Part shown: one piece after another, positions 1 through 10,257 of the stretch
Layout: each line of letters opens with the position of its first letter
How positions within the stretch are numbered: the stretch's first letter is position 1
NCBI GenBank assembly: GCA_964036275.1
Contig: OZ038440.1
Coordinates: 4,749,690 to 4,813,689, forward strand
Source: Litoditis marina
Lineage: Eukaryota > Nematoda > Chromadorea > Rhabditida > Rhabditidae
Length of the DNA: 64,000 nt
Direction: 5' to 3'
Notes under the pieces: generated by a model
Told to the model about the DNA's origin: nothing
What the model saw: the letters and a program-made list of their open reading frames with translations, nothing else
Databases searched by the model: none
Position numbers and translations under genes: made by a program

Positions 1-217
1 TTCCAATTTCGCTAACGTGAAATAAGGAATTTTTCTTAAAAATTGAGAAGTGTTTGGAAATCTTTAGAACCTTTAGGCTATAAAGGAGTCTGTACAAATT
101 GTTATTGAGTAAAACTCTGTCTTATAACCCTTGAATCTCTTTTATTGTTGGCGTACACTGAATATTGGGCACATGAGACGGGACTACATCCCGCCGGCCA
201 CAACCTCTTCATTCGTA

Positions 218-290
218 GCCTCGATAGCTCAGTTGGGAGAGCGTTCGACTGAAGATCGAAAGGTCACCAGTTCGATCCTGGTTCGAGGCA
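218..290 (+). tRNA. tRNA-Phe(GAA), copy 1
   Basis: Reference copy. The 73-nt cloverleaf is complete: acceptor stem 1-7/66-72 (GCCTCGA/TCGAGGC), D-arm 10-25, anticodon stem 27-31/39-43 (TTCGA/TCGAA), loop CTGAAGA with GAA at 34-36, T-arm 49-65 (ACCAG/CTGGT), loop TTCGATC, discriminator A73. There is no intron and CCA is not encoded. It decodes UUC/UUU. TTTTT starts 3 nt after the gene. Spacer D/W; next +424. Confidence 0.97.
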
Positions 291-292
291 AC

Positions 293-297
293 TTTTT
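293..297 (+). terminator. Pol III T-run terminator (example, copy 1)
   Basis: TTTTT starts 3 nt after the gene, and a second TTTTT follows at 300-304. The same pair follows nearly every copy. In copies 80, 85, 87, 91 and 94 the first run is broken (tttctg). In copies 16 and 93 it is TTTT. The second run remains in all of these. Confidence 0.85.
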
Positions 298-641
298 GTT
301 TTTCTCACTCGAGACTATTATTTTCTTCTGTTCACTGAACTCATGTATCCCTACGTTTGTATGCCGATTGGCTGATGTTTAAATTGATCTCAAAAAGTTT
401 AGTTTGACGGGGTTTCGTTATTTCTTCCAATTTCGCTAACGTGAAATAAGGAATTTTTCTTAAAAATTGAGAAGTGTTTGGGAATCTTTAGAACCTTTAG
501 GCTAGAAAGGAGGCTGTACAAATTGTTATTGAGTAAAACTCTGTCTTATAACCCTTGAATCTGTTTTATTGTCGGCGTACACTGAATATTGGGCACATGA
601 GACGGAAATACATCCCACCGGCCACAATCTCTTCATTCGTA

Positions 642-714
642 GCCTCGATAGCTCAGTTGGGAGAGCGTTCGACTGAAGATCGAAAGGTCACCAGTTCGAT
701 CCTGGTTCGAGGCA
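642..714 (+). tRNA. tRNA-Phe(GAA), copy 2
   Basis: Consensus. Spacer K/R; next +424. Confidence 0.96.
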
Positions 715-1065
715 ACTTTTTGTTTTTCTCACTCGAGACTATTATTTTCTTTTGTTCACTGAACTCATGTATCCCTACGTTTTTATGCCGATTGGCTGAT
801 GTTTAAATTGATCTCAAAAAGTTTGGTTTGACGGGGTTTCGTTATTTCTTCCAATTTCGCTAACGTGAAATAAGGAATTTTTCTTAAAAATTGAGAAGTG
901 TTTGGAAATCTTTAGAACCTTTAGGCTAGAAAGGAGTCTGTGCAAATTGTTGTTGAGTGAAACTCTGTCTTATAACCCTTGAATCTGTTTTATTGTCGGC
1001 GTACACTGAATATTGGGCACATGAGACGGAAATACATCCCACCGGCCACAATCTCTTCATTCGTA

Positions 1066-1138
1066 GCCTCGATAGCTCAGTTGGGAGAGCGTTCGACTGA
1101 AGATCGAAAGGTCACCAGTTCGATCCTGGTTCGAGGCA
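1066..1138 (+). tRNA. tRNA-Phe(GAA), copy 3
   Basis: Consensus. Spacer K/R; next +424. Confidence 0.96.
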
Positions 1139-1489
1139 ACTTTTTGTTTTTCTCACTCGAGACTATTATTTTCTTCTGTTCACTGAACTCATGTATCCCT
1201 ACGTTTGTATGCCGATTGGCTGATGTTTAAATTGATCTCAAAAAGTTTAGTTTGACGGGGTTTCGTTATTTCTTCCAATTTCGCTAACGTGAAATAAGGA
1301 ATTTTTCTTAAAAATTGAGAAGTGTTTGGGAATCTTTAGAACCTTTAGGCTAGAAAGGAGGCTGTACAAATTATTATTGAGTAAAACTCTGTCTTATAAC
1401 CCTTGAATCTGTTTTATTGTCGGCGTACACTGAATATTGGGCACATGAGACGGAAATACATCCCACCGGCCACAACCTTTTCATTCGTA

Positions 1490-1562
1490 GCCTCGATAGC
1501 TCAGTTGGGAGAGCGTTCGACTGAAGATCGAAAGGTCACCAGTTCGATCCTGGTTCGAGGCA
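1490..1562 (+). tRNA. tRNA-Phe(GAA), copy 4
   Basis: Consensus. Spacer K/R; next +424. Confidence 0.96.
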
Positions 1563-1913
1563 ACTTTTTGTTTTTCTCACTCGAGACTATTATTTTCTTT
1601 TGTTCACTGAACTCATGTATCCCTACGTTTTTATGCCGATTGGCTGATGTTTAAATTGATCTCAAAAAGTTTGGTTTGACGGGGTTTCGTTATTTCTTCC
1701 AATTTCGCTAACGTGAAATAAGGAATTTTTCTTAAAAATTGAGAAGTGTTTGGAAATCTTTAGAACCTTTAGGCTAGAAAGGAGTCTGTGCAAATTGTTG
1801 TTGAGTGAAACTCTGTCTTATAACCCTTGAATCTGTTTTATTGTCGGCGTACACTGAATATTGGGCACATGAGACGGAAATACATCCCACCGGCCACAAT
1901 CTCTTCATTCGTA

Positions 1914-1986
1914 GCCTCGATAGCTCAGTTGGGAGAGCGTTCGACTGAAGATCGAAAGGTCACCAGTTCGATCCTGGTTCGAGGCA
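1914..1986 (+). tRNA. tRNA-Phe(GAA), copy 5
   Basis: Consensus. Spacer K/R; next +424. Confidence 0.96.
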
Positions 1987-2337
1987 ACTTTTTGTTTTTC
2001 TCACTCGAGACTATTATTTTCTTTTGTTCACTGAACTCATGTATCCCTACGTTTTTATGCCGATTGGCTGATGTTTAAATTGATCTCAAAAAGTTTAGTT
2101 TGACGGGGTTTCGTTATTTCTTCCAATTTCGCTAACGTGAAATAAGGAATTTTTCTTAAAAATTGAGAAGTGTTTGGGGTTCTTTAGAACCTTTAGGCTA
2201 GAAAGGAGGCTGTACAAATTGTTATTGAGTAAAACTCTGTCTTATAACCCTTGAATCTGTTTTATTGTCGGCGTACACTGAATATTGGGCACATGAGACG
2301 GAAATACATCCCACCGGCCACAACCTTTTCATTCGTA

Positions 2338-2410
2338 GCCTCGATAGCTCAGTTGGGAGAGCGTTCGACTGAAGATCGAAAGGTCACCAGTTCGATCCTG
2401 GTTCGAGGCA
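2338..2410 (+). tRNA. tRNA-Phe(GAA), copy 6
   Basis: Consensus. Spacer K/R; next +425. Confidence 0.96.
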
Positions 2411-2762
2411 ACTTTTTGTTTTTCTCACTCGAGACTATTATTTTCTTTTGTTCACTGAACTCATGTATCCCTACGTTTTTATGCCGATTGGCTGATGTTT
2501 AAATTGATCTCAAAAAGTTTAGTTTGACGGGGTTTCGTTATTTCTTTCAATTTCGCTAACGTGAAATAAGGATTTTTTTCTTAAAAAATGAGAAGTGTTT
2601 GGGAATCTTTAGAACCTTTAGGCTAGAAAGGAGTCTGTACAAATTGTTATTGAGTAAAACTCTGTCTTATAACCCTTGAATCTGTTTTATTGTCGGCGTA
2701 CACTGAATATTGGGCACATGAGACGGGACTACATGCCGCCGGCCACAACCTTTTCATTCGTA

Positions 2763-2835
2763 GCCTCGATAGCTCAGTTGGGAGAGCGTTCGACTGAAGA
2801 TCGAAAGGTAACCAGTTCGATCCTGGTTCGAGGCA
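2763..2835 (+). tRNA. tRNA-Phe(GAA), copy 7, C48A
   Basis: C48A (ggtaacc) changes the pyrimidine that normally forms the 15-48 Levitt pair. The stems are intact. Spacer D/R with tacatgccgcc; next +424. Confidence 0.93.
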
Positions 2836-3186
2836 ACTTTTTGTTTTTCTCACTCGAGACTATTATTTCCTTTTGTTCACTGAACTCATGTATCCCTACG
2901 TTTTTATGCCGATTGGCTGATGTTTAAATTGATCTCAAAAAGTTTGGTTTGACGGGGTTTTGTTATTTCTTCCAATTTCGCTAACGTGAAATAAGGAATT
3001 TTTCTTAAAAATTGAGAAGTGTTTGGAAATCTTTAGAACCTTTAGGCTAGAAAGGAGTCTGTACAAATTGTTGTTGAGTGAAACTCTGTCTTATAACCCT
3101 TGAATCTGTTTTATTGTCGGCGTACACTGAATATTGGGCACATGAGACGGAAATACATCCCACCGGCCACAACCTTTTCATTCGTA

Positions 3187-3259
3187 GCCTCGATAGCTCA
3201 GTTGGGAGAGCGTTCGACTGAAGATCGAAAGGTCACCAGTTCGATCCTGGTTCGAGGCA
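3187..3259 (+). tRNA. tRNA-Phe(GAA), copy 8
   Basis: Consensus. Spacer K/R; next +425. Confidence 0.96.
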
Positions 3260-3611
3260 ACTTTTTGTTTTTCTCACTCGAGACTATTATTTTCTTTTGT
3301 TCACTGAACTCATGTATCCCTACGTTTTTATGCCGATTGGCTGATGTTTAAATTGATCTCAAAAAGTTTAGTTTGACGGGGTTTCGTTATTTCTTTCAAT
3401 TTCGCTAACGTGAAATAAGGATTTTTTTCTTAAAAAATGAGAAGTGTTTGGGAATCTTTAGAACCTTTAGGCTAGAAAGGAGTCTGTACAAATTGTTATT
3501 GAGTAAAACTCTGTCTTATAACCCTTGAATCTGTTTTATTGTCGGCGTACACTGAATATTGGGCACATGAGACGGGACTACATGCCGCCGGCCACAACCT
3601 TTTCATTCGTA

Positions 3612-3684
3612 GCCTCGATAGCTCAGTTGGGAGAGCGTTCGACTGAAGATCGAAAGGTAACCAGTTCGATCCTGGTTCGAGGCA
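3612..3684 (+). tRNA. tRNA-Phe(GAA), copy 9, C48A
   Basis: C48A, same haplotype as copy 7. Spacer D/R; next +424. Confidence 0.93.
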
Positions 3685-4035
3685 ACTTTTTGTTTTTCTC
3701 ACTCGAGACTATTATTTCCTTTTGTTCACTGAACTCATGTATCCCTACGTTTTTATGCCGATTGGCTGATGTTTAAATTGATCTCAAAAAGTTTGGTTTG
3801 ACGGGGTTTTGTTATTTCTTCCAATTTCGCTAACGTGAAATAAGGAATTTTTCTTAAAAATTGAGAAGTGTTTGGAAATCTTTAGAACCTTTAGGCTAGA
3901 AAGGAGTCTGTACAAATTGTTGTTGAGTGAAACTCTGTCTTATAACCCTTGAATCTGTTTTATTGTCGGCGTACACTGAATATTGGGCACATGAGACGGG
4001 ACTACATGCCGCCGGCCACAACCTTTTCATTCGTA

Positions 4036-4108
4036 GCCTCGATAGCTCAGTTGGGAGAGCGTTCGACTGAAGATCGAAAGGTAACCAGTTCGATCCTGGT
4101 TCGAGGCA
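4036..4108 (+). tRNA. tRNA-Phe(GAA), copy 10, C48A
   Basis: C48A, same haplotype as copy 7. Spacer D/R; next +424. Confidence 0.93.
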
Positions 4109-4459
4109 ACTTTTTGTTTTTCTCACTCGAGACTATTATTTCCTTTTGTTCACTGAACTCATGTATCCCTACGTTTTTATGCCGATTGGCTGATGTTTAA
4201 ATTGATCTCAAAAAGTTTGGTTTGACGGGGTTTTGTTATTTCTTCCAATTTCGCTAACGTGAAATAAGGAATTTTTCTTAAAAATTGAGAAGTGTTTGGA
4301 AATCTTTAGAACCTTTAGGCTAGAAAGGAGTCTGTACAAATTGTTGTTGAGTGAAACTCTGTCTTATAACCCTTGAATCTGTTTTATTGTCGGCGTACAC
4401 TGAATATTGGGCACATGAGACGGGACTACATGCCGCCGGCCACAACCTTTTCATTCGTA

Positions 4460-4532
4460 GCCTCGATAGCTCAGTTGGGAGAGCGTTCGACTGAAGATCG
4501 AAAGGTAACCAGTTCGATCCTGGTTCGAGGCA
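4460..4532 (+). tRNA. tRNA-Phe(GAA), copy 11, C48A
   Basis: C48A, same haplotype as copy 7. Spacer D/R; next +424. Confidence 0.93.
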
Positions 4533-4883
4533 ACTTTTTGTTTTTCTCACTCGAGACTATTATTTCCTTTTGTTCACTGAACTCATGTATCCCTACGTTT
4601 TTATGCCGATTGGCTGATGTTTAAATTGATCTCAAAAAGTTTGGTTTGACGGGGTTTTGTTATTTCTTCCAATTTCGCTAACGTGAAATAAGGAATTTTT
4701 CTTAAAAATTGAGAAGTGTTTGGAAATCTTTAGAACCTTTAGGCTAGAAAGGAGTCTGTACAAATTGTTGTTGAGTGAAACTCTGTCTTATAACCCTTGA
4801 ATCTGTTTTATTGTCGGCGTACACTGAATATTGGGCACATGAGACGGAAATACATCCCACCGGCCACAACCTTTTCATTCGTA

Positions 4884-4956
4884 GCCTCGATAGCTCAGTT
4901 GGGAGAGCGTTCGACTGAAGATCGAAAGGTCACCAGTTCGATCCTGGTTCGAGGCA
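4884..4956 (+). tRNA. tRNA-Phe(GAA), copy 12
   Basis: Consensus. Spacer K/R; next +425. Confidence 0.96.
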
Positions 4957-5308
4957 ACTTTTTGTTTTTCTCACTCGAGACTATTATTTTCTTTTGTTCA
5001 CTGAACTCATGTATCCCTACGTTTTTATGCCGATTGGCTGATGTTTAAATTGATCTCAAAAAGTTTAGTTTGACGGGGTTTCGTTATTTCTTTCAATTTC
5101 GCTAACGTGAAATAAGGATTTTTTTCTTAAAAAATGAGAAGTGTTTGGGAATCTTTAGAACCTTTAGGCTAGAAAGGAGTCTGTACAAATTGTTATTGAG
5201 TAAAACTCTGTCTTATAACCCTTGAATCTGTTTTATTGTCGGCGTACACTGAATATTGGGCACATGAGACGGGACTACATGCCGCCGGCCACAACCTTTT
5301 CATTCGTA

Positions 5309-5381
5309 GCCTCGATAGCTCAGTTGGGAGAGCGTTCGACTGAAGATCGAAAGGTAACCAGTTCGATCCTGGTTCGAGGCA
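5309..5381 (+). tRNA. tRNA-Phe(GAA), copy 13, C48A
   Basis: C48A, same haplotype as copy 7. Spacer D/R; next +424. Confidence 0.93.
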
Positions 5382-5732
5382 ACTTTTTGTTTTTCTCACT
5401 CGAGACTATTATTTCCTTTTGTTCACTGAACTCATGTATCCCTACGTTTTTATGCCGATTGGCTGATGTTTAAATTGATCTCAAAAAGTTTGGTTTGACG
5501 GGGTTTTGTTATTTCTTCCAATTTCGCTAACGTGAAATAAGGAATTTTTCTTAAAAATTGAGAAGTGTTTGGAAATCTTTAGAACCTTTAGGCTAGAAAG
5601 GAGTCTGTACAAATTGTTGTTGAGTGAAACTCTGTCTTATAACCCTTGAATCTGTTTTATTGTCGGCGTACACTGAATATTGGGCACATGAGACGGGACT
5701 ACATCCCACCGGCCACAACCTCTTCATTCGTA

Positions 5733-5805
5733 GCCTCGATAGCTCAGTTGGGAGAGCGTTCGACTGAAGATCGAAAGGTCACCAGTTCGATCCTGGTTCG
5801 AGGCA
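5733..5805 (+). tRNA. tRNA-Phe(GAA), copy 14
   Basis: Consensus tRNA. Its 3' flank (attatttcc) matches the C48A haplotype, so the unit looks recombinant. Spacer D/R; next +424. Confidence 0.96.
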
Positions 5806-6156
5806 ACTTTTTGTTTTTCTCACTCGAGACTATTATTTCCTTTTGTTCACTGAACTCATGTATCCCTACGTTTTTATGCCGATTGGCTGATGTTTAAATT
5901 GATCTCAAAAAGTTTGGTTTGACGGGGTTTTGTTATTTCTTCCAATTTCGCTAACGTGAAATAAGGAATTTTTCTTAAAAATTGAGAAGTGTTTGGAAAT
6001 CTTTAGAACCTTTAGGCTAGAAAGGAGTCTGTACAAATTGTTGTTGAGTGAAACTCTGTCTTATAACCCTTGAATCTGTTTTATTGTCGGCGTACACTGA
6101 ATATTGGGCACATGAGACGGAAATACATCCCACCGGCCACAATCTCTTCATTCGTA

Positions 6157-6229
6157 GCCTCGATAGCTCAGTTGGGAGAGCGTTCGACTGAAGAACGAAA
6201 GGTAACCAGTTCGATCCTGGTTCGAGGCA
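6157..6229 (+). tRNA. tRNA-Phe(GAA), copy 15, T39A + C48A
   Basis: T39A breaks the 31-39 pair at the top of the anticodon stem, in addition to C48A. Possibly a weak or dead copy. Spacer K/R; next +424. Confidence 0.88.
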
Positions 6230-6580
6230 ACTTTTTGTTTTTCTCACTCGAGACTATTATTTTCTTTTGTTCACTGAACTCATGTATCCCTACGTTTTTA
6301 TGCCGATTGGCTGATGTTTAAATTGATCTCAAAAAGTTTGGTTTGACGGGGTTTTGTTATTTCTTCCAATTTCGCTAACGTGAAATAAGGAATTTTTCTT
6401 AAAAATTGAGAAGTGTTTGGAAATTTTTAGAACCTTTAGGCTAGAAAGGAGTCTGTACAAATTGTTGTTGAGTGAAACTCTGTCTTATAACCCTTGAATC
6501 TGTTGTATTGTCGGCGTACACTGAATATTGGGCACATGAGACGGAAATACATCCCACCGGCCACAATCTCTTCATTCGTA

Positions 6581-6653
6581 GCCTCGATAGCTCAGTTGGG
6601 AGAGCGTTCGACTGAAGATCGAAAGGTCACCAGTTCGATCCTGGTTCGAGGCA
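6581..6653 (+). tRNA. tRNA-Phe(GAA), copy 16
   Basis: Consensus. The first terminator run is shortened to TTTT by a T-to-C change (aacttttcg). Spacer K/R. The next unit is interrupted by the 5.9-kb insert. Confidence 0.96.
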
Positions 6654-6905
6654 ACTTTTCGTTTTTCTCACTCGAGACTATTATTTTCTTTTGTTCACTG
6701 AACTCATGTATCCCTACGTTTTTATGCCGATTGGCTGATGTTTAAATTGATCTCAAAAAGTTTGGTTTGACGGGGTTTCGTTATTTCTTCCAATTTCGCT
6801 AACGTGAAATAAGGAATTTTTCTTAAAAATTGAGAAGTGTTTGGAAATCTTTAGAACCTTTAGGCTAGAAAGGAGTCTGTACAAATTGTTGTTGAGTGAA
6901 ACTCT

Positions 6906-8520
6906 TTATTTTATAAAGGCGGACGGGGGTTTTGACATGATTTTTCACCCTTGCTGTATTTCCGCGCGCGTAGCGCGCCATGCCGTATAGACTTTTTGTT
7001 CATTTCAAAAATTTCCTGTATATAAATATCGTCAGGTCGCGATTCATGTATGAATTTTGTAAAAATGTACATGAACGCGTGCACAGTACGTCCAAACGTT
7101 GTGCACTTTCCGCCAAAAAGTAAAATTTTCGTGTTTCAGGAGTTGTAGTGGCTGGCATGTTGATTTTTACAAATCGCTGTAATAATAAAAAAGTTTGCCT
7201 AAATAGTTTACAATCGATTGGGCAATGAATTTTTTTTTCAAATTCTGCGCGGCGCGCGCTGCGCGTGTTTTAAAAAGGTAAACTTTTTGCAAAAAAAACT
7301 TTTTTTTTGATTTTCTCAAAAACAGCTAATGAGCTCGTGCTAAAAAGTATACTGGGTCGTAGAACTTTTGACGGCGGTCATTCTGAAGCAAAAATTTTAG
7401 GTCCAGCCGCAACTTTGCGCGCGGCGCGCGCGCGACAAGCGCGATTTTCAGATCTCAAAGATGAAAAGTCGTGAAAACACAAGCTCTACGGCGACAGAAC
7501 CGTATTAGGCCACTGAATTTGAATCTTTAGGAAAATTTTGAGATTATTGATTTTATCGATTTTTAGGGCCCGAAACGTGTTTTTGGCTAAATTGAGCCCC
7601 GTTGCACGCTTCTACCGACCGGCGGAATGAATTTGAGGAGCTAAAATTAATTTCAAATTGTGCGCAAAACTTGGGCGCATCTGAATAGTTGCAAATTTTG
7701 CAACTTCTGCATGCGCGCGGCGCGTAATGACGCGTAGATCAAAAAAATTTCAAAAACGGCAAAAGTCAGACTTGTCCGATTGGGCTGAAATTTAAAACAT
7801 GCATAGATTCAGCCAGTCCGCATCTTTGCTGAAATTTTTGAAAAGTTTCGTAAAGTTGCGCGCGCACGCTGTAACGTTGAAATTTCAAAGTAGGTCAAAT
7901 TTTTTTTGACCTACATCATTTTGTTCGTCTTGTTTTGAAATGTTGCGCTGTGCAGAAAAGAAAAAAAAGTTAACCAAAAATTTTTCACACTGGCTCGCCG
8001 AAAGTCGTGTTTTGATAGTGATTACGCGCTGGCGCGCACCGCGCGCTCTCGTGTTTTTTCGTTTACTCGTTGTTGAATCGGATAGAGATTTTCCCAAGGA
8101 ATTCGAAAATGTACGCCTCATTCCATGAAAATAATTTTAAACCATGTTTCTACTGGTTTTCCTGAAAAGTTGAAAAATTTTCAATTTTGGCGGTTTTGAT
8201 CTACCTGTGAGGTCGTAAGTTGAGCTTTGATCGCAGTTTTTTGATAGAATGTAGAGAATTTCACTACGATCAGTTTGACATTTCACAATCATCAGTCGGT
8301 TCACACAAAACTGAACAAGAGCCGTCAGAAGCTCGATTTTGGACATTGACTTTTTCAACCAGCCATCTGGCAGCCTAATGATCTACATGGACAGGTAGAG
8401 CTTGAAGAGTAGATCATTTTCGTGAAAAAAACTTTCTCCTATCTTCAACAATGAGCTAGCAAGAGGTCAACGCGCGCCGCGACCTCCGGGGCCCGACCAT
8501 ATACCAGCGAGCTGACCCTC
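6906..8520. other. AT-rich non-coding sequence with GC palindromes
   Basis: No convincing coding frame. Many GCGC-type self-complementary clusters lie in AT-rich DNA, for example near 6963, 7245, 7415, 7712, 8028 and 8470. Such clusters are familiar in nematode intergenic DNA, which is a resemblance and not an identification. Confidence 0.6.
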
Positions 8521-8524
8521 CGGT

Positions 8525-8600
8525 GTCGGAAACAGGATAGCACAGCGATTGCGTGTTTGATTGCAGTCTGAGGACGCGGGTTCGATCCCGCCTGAAGACA
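8525..8600 (+). repeat. tRNA-derived, SINE-like segment (Pol III A and B boxes)
   Basis: An A-box-like TAGCACAGCGATTG starts at 8538 and a perfect B box GGTTCGATCCC lies at 8579-8589, 41 bp apart start to start. A D-arm-like stem GCAC/GTGT can be drawn, but no regular anticodon arm can. The T-arm pairs as GCGGG/CCCGC with only six loop bases. It therefore looks like the head of a tRNA-derived SINE or a decayed tRNA, not a working tRNA gene. Confidence 0.5.
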
Positions 8601-10257
8601 GTAGTCAAGCGCCGGTTTTGCAAAATATTCTCATTTTTTGCATTACTATTTTTTGATTATATGTACAAAAGTGAACTTCTTAGTAAAGTTTACAAGTTTC
8701 TAATGTTACCTACAACTATTTTTTTCAAGAAAACTCAAATTCCGGCCAAATTCGGAGGTTTGGCCTCTGGTTTGGAGGGAATTTCAAGGGAATGATCTGA
8801 AAATGAGGTGATTATAGGGTGACACGATGCGCTGAACATTTCTAGACTAATTTCAGGACACGTACTATGACGTGAAACACGTGAAATGTTTTTTTGTGAG
8901 CCGAAACTGACAATTTTTTGAAGCTTGAAATAGAAGTTTCATTGGTTGTGGACGGCCGTGTGGGTTTATGGGTGGGGATATGTGAGTGAAAGTTGTTTCT
9001 CCCCCTAGAAAACTTCACGGGCTTTCTAATGATGTATTGTGTGAAAAATTTCGTTCACCCAATTTTTCACAAAAAGTTGTAAACCAAAATCTGCGAGGTC
9101 AAATTCACTGATGACGAAATTTAGAGCCGGGGTCAACTAGTAAACTAGTCCAAAATGATGGTAGGGGGCTGAAAGTTGGTAACCTGGTATCTGAGGTATC
9201 TATGGACCTATTCTGAAAGTTGTGTGATGATATCTTCAAAATTGCCAAAAAACTGTGATTTATAAGCAACGGTTTTGGCCCTTTTTGGGGGTGGCTAAAC
9301 TGGAAAAACTGTCCAAACACAATGTTTTGATGCGGAAACTACTAGAATGAAGTTTTCAACTATGGCGATTTCAAATATAAACACTAAAATGTCACTGGGT
9401 GGTTGTAATTACACGTAAACGTGGCAGGCTGGCTCAAAGGGTGGCACCAAAGTAAACGGTGTCAGCTATCGGACCAGCTCGACATCATTTTCAGAACTCG
9501 AGGAATAGTTTTTCGGAATCAGCGCCAAATTCTGAAACGACTAATGGTTGAGTTTAACGATTTCCACGTATTTCACGTTTTTCTCAACTTCGGCCCAGAA
9601 TCTAAAAATGTGGATTTTTGTCATTTTGAGGCATCTCGTTGGAAGGTTAAAAATAGACAGAAAGTTCTGAAATTTGGAACATGTGTAGGTAAGAGCAAGA
9701 CTAATGCACACTGAAAAAATAATGTTCTTATCACGCAAATTGATAGAGATATACAAGTCGAAAATATAGTTTTTTTCACTTTCTGATGGTTGGTGTGGGG
9801 TGAAAATGGGAAAAAAATATTTTTTTCTTAAACATCATAAAACAGTGTAATCAACATCGTAGAGTCCGAATATCAATGTCAGAATGCCGAAAAAGTCAGT
9901 TTACACGTGTGAAATGGGAAAGATGTGCGCTCTCCTCTCTATAAAGCTGGTAAGGGGGTTTCGTTGGTTTTTTCGGAAGGGGTATCTTTACATGCACCTT
10001 GTTAGCGCAGTTGTGAACGGATTTGTCTGATTTTCGCAACAAATGTTGCGCAAAGCTGTGACTACGAGAGAACGTTTGAATTTTGTCAATATCTGATTTG
10101 CGCGGCGCGCAGCGACGCGTTTCCTTGGGCGCAGGCCAGCCATATTCCTAGAAAAGCGCATTTCGCATGTGCTACTGGCTCGTTTGCATTATTTTTACTA
10201 GGCAAAAAGGCTTAGGCTCAGGCCAACCATGTTTCCTAGAAGAGCTCGTTTCACAAC
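8601..10257. other. Non-coding part of the insert
   Basis: AT-rich, with no gene I can support. A 97-codon frame at 9421-9714 resembles no family I know. A GC palindrome cluster lies at about 10098-10120. Confidence 0.5.

Larger units (their letters stand above)
1..6902 (+). repeat. tRNA-Phe macrosatellite, block 1 (16 genes)
   Basis: Tandem 424-425-bp units, all in the same direction. Each unit has one 73-bp tRNA-Phe gene, about 120 bp of T-rich 3' sequence and about 230 bp of 5' spacer. The left edge is open: the window starts inside a unit. Every gene has the internal A box TAGCTCAGTTGG (tRNA 8-19) and B box AGTTCGATCCT. The discriminator A is followed by ac and then TTTTT, a Pol III terminator, with a second T-run a few bases on. 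The spacer also holds a short inverted repeat, AATTTTT-ctt-AAAAATT. Units alternate between K and D spacers. The block ends at 6902, where an insert interrupts the 17th unit after the bases aaac. Confidence 0.97.

Noticed and set aside
9421..9714. 97-codon frame and a tggctcaaaggg A-box-like word at about 9430
   Set aside because: No recognisable protein; the A-box match lacks a convincing B box at the right spacing (only agctcgacatc near 9476).
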